Assembly (NCBI GenBank): GCA_027084145.1
Contig: JALWLM010000523.1
Span: 1 to 9,020, forward strand
Direction: 5' to 3'
DNA: 9,020 bases
Source: Crocinitomicaceae bacterium
Lineage (GTDB): Bacteria; Bacteroidota; Bacteroidia; Flavobacteriales_D; Crocinitomicaceae
Part shown: positions 6,781-9,020 of the stretch, one piece after another
Position numbering within the stretch: the stretch's first letter is position 1
How the letters are laid out: each line of letters opens with the position of its first letter
The notes under the pieces: generated by a model
What the model was told of the DNA's origin: nothing
Databases searched by the model: none
The model's input: only the letters and a program-made list of their open reading frames with translations
Position numbers and translations under genes: made by a program

Positions 6781-7430
6781 GGACGGGCTAACGATCTTAA
6801 TTTTTCTAAATCTAAAATGTGAATGGATTTACCCTCTAGTTTAATAATACCTTGCTTTGAAAAATCAGCTAAGAAACGAATAACCGTCTCGTACGTTGTG
6901 CCTGCTTTGCTGGCAATATCCTTCCTGCTTAAGGTATAGCTTAGCTTTGTTGATTTGTCATTTTCAAAACCAAAGGCTTTATAATTGTCAAAAATGGCCC
7001 TGGCAATTAAATTGACAGCCGGGTATTGTTTTATTTTTGCTTCTGATTTTCTTAATTCTTCAGCAAAGAGCATCATTAAATGATAAGTGAAATCAGCATT
7101 AATACGGGACAACGTATTAAAAGTTTCAATTGACATAAAAGAGATTTGTGTGTCCTCTAAAGCGATTGCCGATATAGGGTATGTCCAGTTTCCTCCAAAA
7201 CCGCGATGACCTAAAACGTCACCTGTTTTGGCTAGTCTAATTAATCTATCAGAGCCGTTGAATTGTCTATAAGTTACTTTTACTTTTCCTGAATCAATAA
7301 AAAATAAACCTTGAGTTTTTTCTCCCGCATTAAAAATATATTGATCCTTTTTAAATGTTAACTTTATTAACTTTGAATCTACAAAGTCTTTCCATTCTTT
7401 AGAGCAGTGTCTATCCAAAAAACTTTCCAT
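6771..7430 (-). CDS. Crp/Fnr-family transcriptional regulator
   Basis: This 219-residue protein has an N-terminal cyclic-nucleotide-binding-like beta-roll (about 20-120), a long dimerisation helix (about 112-135) and a C-terminal winged helix-turn-helix (about 140-207). The recognition helix TTYETVIRF carries Glu181 and Arg185, the two residues used by CRP and Fnr to read DNA. Position 184 is Ile where Fnr has Ser. The usual cAMP phosphate-binding Arg-Ser cassette is not seen; the equivalent stretch reads GHRGFGGN (74-81). The N-terminus has a single Cys (Cys9), so the Fnr-type [4Fe-4S] oxygen sensor is absent. The sensed signal is therefore unknown; a heme or NO response like that of DNR, or no ligand, are options. 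It lies 5 nt after moaA and just upstream of the nar operon, whose promoter holds two Fnr-like boxes. Control of nar is a well-supported inference. Confidence 0.93.
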   Translation of the reverse strand: MESFLDRHCSKEWKDFVDSKLIKLTFKKDQYIFNAGEKTQGLFFIDSGKVKVTYRQFNGSDRLIRLAKTGDVLGHRGFGGNWTYPISAIALEDTQISFMSIETFNTLSRINADFTYHLMMLFAEELRKSEAKIKQYPAVNLIARAIFDNYKAFGFENDKSTKLSYTLSRKDIASKAGTTYETVIRFLADFSKQGIIKLEGKSIHILDLEKLRSLARPEK

Positions 7431-7435
7431 AAAAC

Positions 7436-8437
7436 TTATCCTCCAATAGTTGTCATTGATCTGTTTTTCATTGTTTTAGCAAAGTTGTCATCAAGAGCAT
7501 GAGCGCCCCCTCTTTCTTTCTTTTTATTTAAAATAGATTCAATGATTAATTTTTTAATATCTCTTTTTTTTCTAAGATTTGTTAACAAATCTATTTCTGT
7601 TTGGGAAAATAAACAATTTTTAATTTTTCCGTCGGCGGTTAATCTAATTCTGTTACAAGTATCACAGAAAGGGTTTGTTACAGAAGCAATAACACCAAAT
7701 GTTCCTTTAGCATTTTGTAACTTATAATTTCTTGCAGTATCATTTTTTTTATCTTCAACTTTTTGTATTGCCTCCTGACCAAAATAATCATAAGCAATTT
7801 CCATGATTTCTTTATAGGAAACTTTTTTATCCCAGTTCCATTTATTGCCATCAAAAGGCATGAATTCAATAAAACGGATATGGACATTGTCTATTAGAGT
7901 CCATTTGATAAAGTCAGGAATTTCATGTTCGTTGAGATTGCGGATTATTACCGCATTTACTTTAACATGAAAATCGTTTTTGATGAGTAAGTCTATATTC
8001 GATTTTATTCTCTTAAAATAATTCCGTCTGGAAATTTTATCAAAACTTTCCTCATTTAAAGAGTCTAAACTTACATTAACAGATTTAATTCCGGCTTGTT
8101 TAAATGTGTCTATATACCGATCTACAAGAACAGCATTTGTGGTAATTGCTAGCTCTACCGGTAATTCTCCCAATTTCAACAATAAATTCGCAACATCTTT
8201 TTTGATTAGGGGCTCACCTCCTGTTAAACGGATTTTTTTAACCCCCATTTCAACAAAAGTTTGTGCTATTTCCAAAACTTCTTCGGAAGTCATAAAATTA
8301 GCTTTATCCCTCAATTGAACACCTTCTTCAGGCATACAATAAAAGCATCGCAAGTTACATCGTTCTGTCAACGAAATTCTCAAGTAATCGTGAACACGAC
8401 CAAAAGTATCAACAATATGTTGTTTTTTATTAGGCAT
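7436..8437 (-). CDS. moaA: GTP 3',8-cyclase MoaA (molybdenum cofactor biosynthesis)
   Basis: MoaA is a radical SAM enzyme that, with MoaC, turns GTP into cyclic pyranopterin monophosphate, the first step of molybdenum cofactor synthesis. The N-terminal cluster motif is Cys27-x3-Cys31-x2-Cys34 (CNLRCFYC). The SAM-binding GGEP motif is at 73-76. The second, substrate-binding cluster is Cys258-x2-Cys261-x13-Cys275. The protein ends in Ile-Gly-Gly, matching the conserved Gly-Gly tail needed for activity in this family. Length, 333 residues, is normal. The start is set by the ATG that overlaps the end of the hemerythrin gene by 8 nt (ATGCCTAA), pointing to translational coupling. Next to nar genes it most likely supports NarG, which needs bis-MGD. 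Other moa, moe or mob genes are not in this window. Confidence 0.97.
   Translation of the reverse strand: MPNKKQHIVDTFGRVHDYLRISLTERCNLRCFYCMPEEGVQLRDKANFMTSEEVLEIAQTFVEMGVKKIRLTGGEPLIKKDVANLLLKLGELPVELAITTNAVLVDRYIDTFKQAGIKSVNVSLDSLNEESFDKISRRNYFKRIKSNIDLLIKNDFHVKVNAVIIRNLNEHEIPDFIKWTLIDNVHIRFIEFMPFDGNKWNWDKKVSYKEIMEIAYDYFGQEAIQKVEDKKNDTARNYKLQNAKGTFGVIASVTNPFCDTCNRIRLTADGKIKNCLFSQTEIDLLTNLRKKRDIKKLIIESILNKKKERGGAHALDDNFAKTMKNRSMTTIGG
7439..7444 (-). promoter_or_regulatory. Shine-Dalgarno-like site for the regulator gene
   Basis: The minus strand reads GGAGGA, 8 nt before the regulator's ATG. It is formed by the codons of the terminal Gly-Gly of MoaA, so its presence may be forced by protein conservation. 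Still, its spacing is ideal, and it supports the ATG at 7430 as the start and coupling between the two genes. It is the only clear Shine-Dalgarno I noticed before a gene start in this window. Confidence 0.45.
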
Positions 8438-9020
8438 AAATTTCTGCTAACTCTTCTGTGGTTAGTAACTTTTGAGCTAACGGGAATATTGTGTTATCTT
8501 CTCTGAAGATGTGTAGTTTTAGTAATTCAACTAATTCTTTACCATTATTATAAGCCAAATCAAAGGTTACGGCTATATCAGCGGGATCTTTTAAACGCAT
8601 TGCTAAACCAAGCAGGTTAAATGTTAATGTAGCTAACTGAATGAGTTTAACATGGTCGTCTTCCATTAAATCTACCGGAGTATGAGGATTTTCTTTACTT
8701 GGAGAATGTTCACCCGATTCAAGTAGCCTTTTTTGTAAAATAGGGAATAGCCCTTTTTCTTCCTTTCTATTATGAGGCATTATTTTCTCATCAAAAGTGA
8801 TAAAAAAATTATTAAAAGCAGCATTAGTTTCTTTTGTAATGTAGTATCCTGATTGTTTAAACTCATGCAATGCTTTTTCAAAATCTTCAATGATTTTCTC
8901 AACCGCTTTGTGCTCATCTACCAACTCTTTCAAGTTATCTTCCAGCTCATCGTAATTTAAACCAACTGTTCTTTTTTTATCAAAAGCATCCGGTGGATCC
9001 ATGGGGGACAACTCTTCAAC
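8430..9020 (-). CDS. Hemerythrin-like (HHE domain) di-iron protein, 5' end outside window
   Basis: The reading frame is open to the window edge, showing the last 196 residues. A four-helix hemerythrin-like domain holds the expected ligands. Counted from the TTG at 9011, these are His34 (DEHKAVE), His80 and Glu84 (MPHNRKEEKGLFPIL), His120 (EDDHVKL), and His167 and Glu171 (LHIFREDNTIFPL). Four His and two Glu in two HxxxE pairs match the di-iron site of RIC-type repair proteins (YtfE/ScdA), but many HHE proteins share this set. The protein may therefore sense or bind O2 or NO, or repair iron-sulfur clusters. An ATG at 9002 or the TTG at 9011 could be the start. The frame continues upstream without a stop and neither site has a Shine-Dalgarno, so I treat the gene as 5'-incomplete. 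It overlaps moaA by 8 nt and is co-transcribed with moaA and the regulator. Confidence 0.85.
   Translation of the reverse strand, partial: VEELSPMDPPDAFDKKRTVGLNYDELEDNLKELVDEHKAVEKIIEDFEKALHEFKQSGYYITKETNAAFNNFFITFDEKIMPHNRKEEKGLFPILQKRLLESGEHSPSKENPHTPVDLMEDDHVKLIQLATLTFNLLGLAMRLKDPADIAVTFDLAYNNGKELVELLKLHIFREDNTIFPLAQKLLTTEELAEIYA

Noticed and set aside
8106..8506. Plus-strand frames of 70 and 81 codons opposite moaA and the hemerythrin end, one with hydrophobic stretches
   Set aside because: They overlap conserved MoaA motifs on the other strand; the hydrophobic residues follow from the complement of Lys/Asn/Glu-rich codons.
8430..9011. TTG at 9009-9011 as the start of the hemerythrin gene
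   Set aside because: The frame is open beyond it to the window edge, no Shine-Dalgarno precedes it, and an in-frame ATG lies only three codons later. The gene is treated as incomplete at its 5' end.

Overview
The window looks like an AT-rich chromosome segment from a member of the Bacteroidota, probably a Flavobacteriia-type organism. This rests on the AT-rich composition, the use of TAA by every visible stop codon, the scarcity of Shine-Dalgarno sequences, and a candidate promoter resembling the Bacteroidota -7 box (TAnnTTTG). The placement is an inference from style; no marker gene is present. All genes lie on the minus strand, so transcription runs from high to low coordinates. I see no tRNA, rRNA, CRISPR array, insertion sequence or phage gene.

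The first cluster, read in transcription order, covers 9020 to 6771. It holds a hemerythrin-like di-iron protein (5' end outside the window), moaA for molybdenum cofactor synthesis, and a Crp/Fnr-family regulator. The first two overlap by 8 nt and the last two are 5 nt apart, so they are very probably one transcript.

A 188-bp intergenic region (6583-6770) follows. It holds a perfect 10-bp hairpin at the end of the regulator gene, two Fnr-type palindromes whose centres are 61 bp apart, and a candidate -7 box. The geometry fits activation by a Crp/Fnr-family protein bound near -41.5.

The second cluster (6582 to 1) encodes a membrane-anchored monoheme cytochrome c, the cytoplasmic-type respiratory nitrate reductase subunits NarG and NarH, and the chaperone NarJ. 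It ends with the first 30 codons of a further gene that starts with a signal peptide or first membrane helix. NarG and NarH keep every iron-sulfur ligand and the Mo-ligand Asp expected from the E. coli enzyme, so the enzyme should be active.

The window reads as a nitrate-respiration island. MoaA supplies an early step of the bis-MGD cofactor that NarJ helps insert into NarG. The regulator probably switches on the cytochrome-nar operon, and the hemerythrin protein may sense or repair damage from O2 or NO. A classical NarI cytochrome b is not visible. How electrons reach NarGH, through the anchored cytochrome c and whatever lies below position 1, is the most interesting open question. I found no clearly new biological system; the unusual parts are the electron-input arrangement and the regulatory region.
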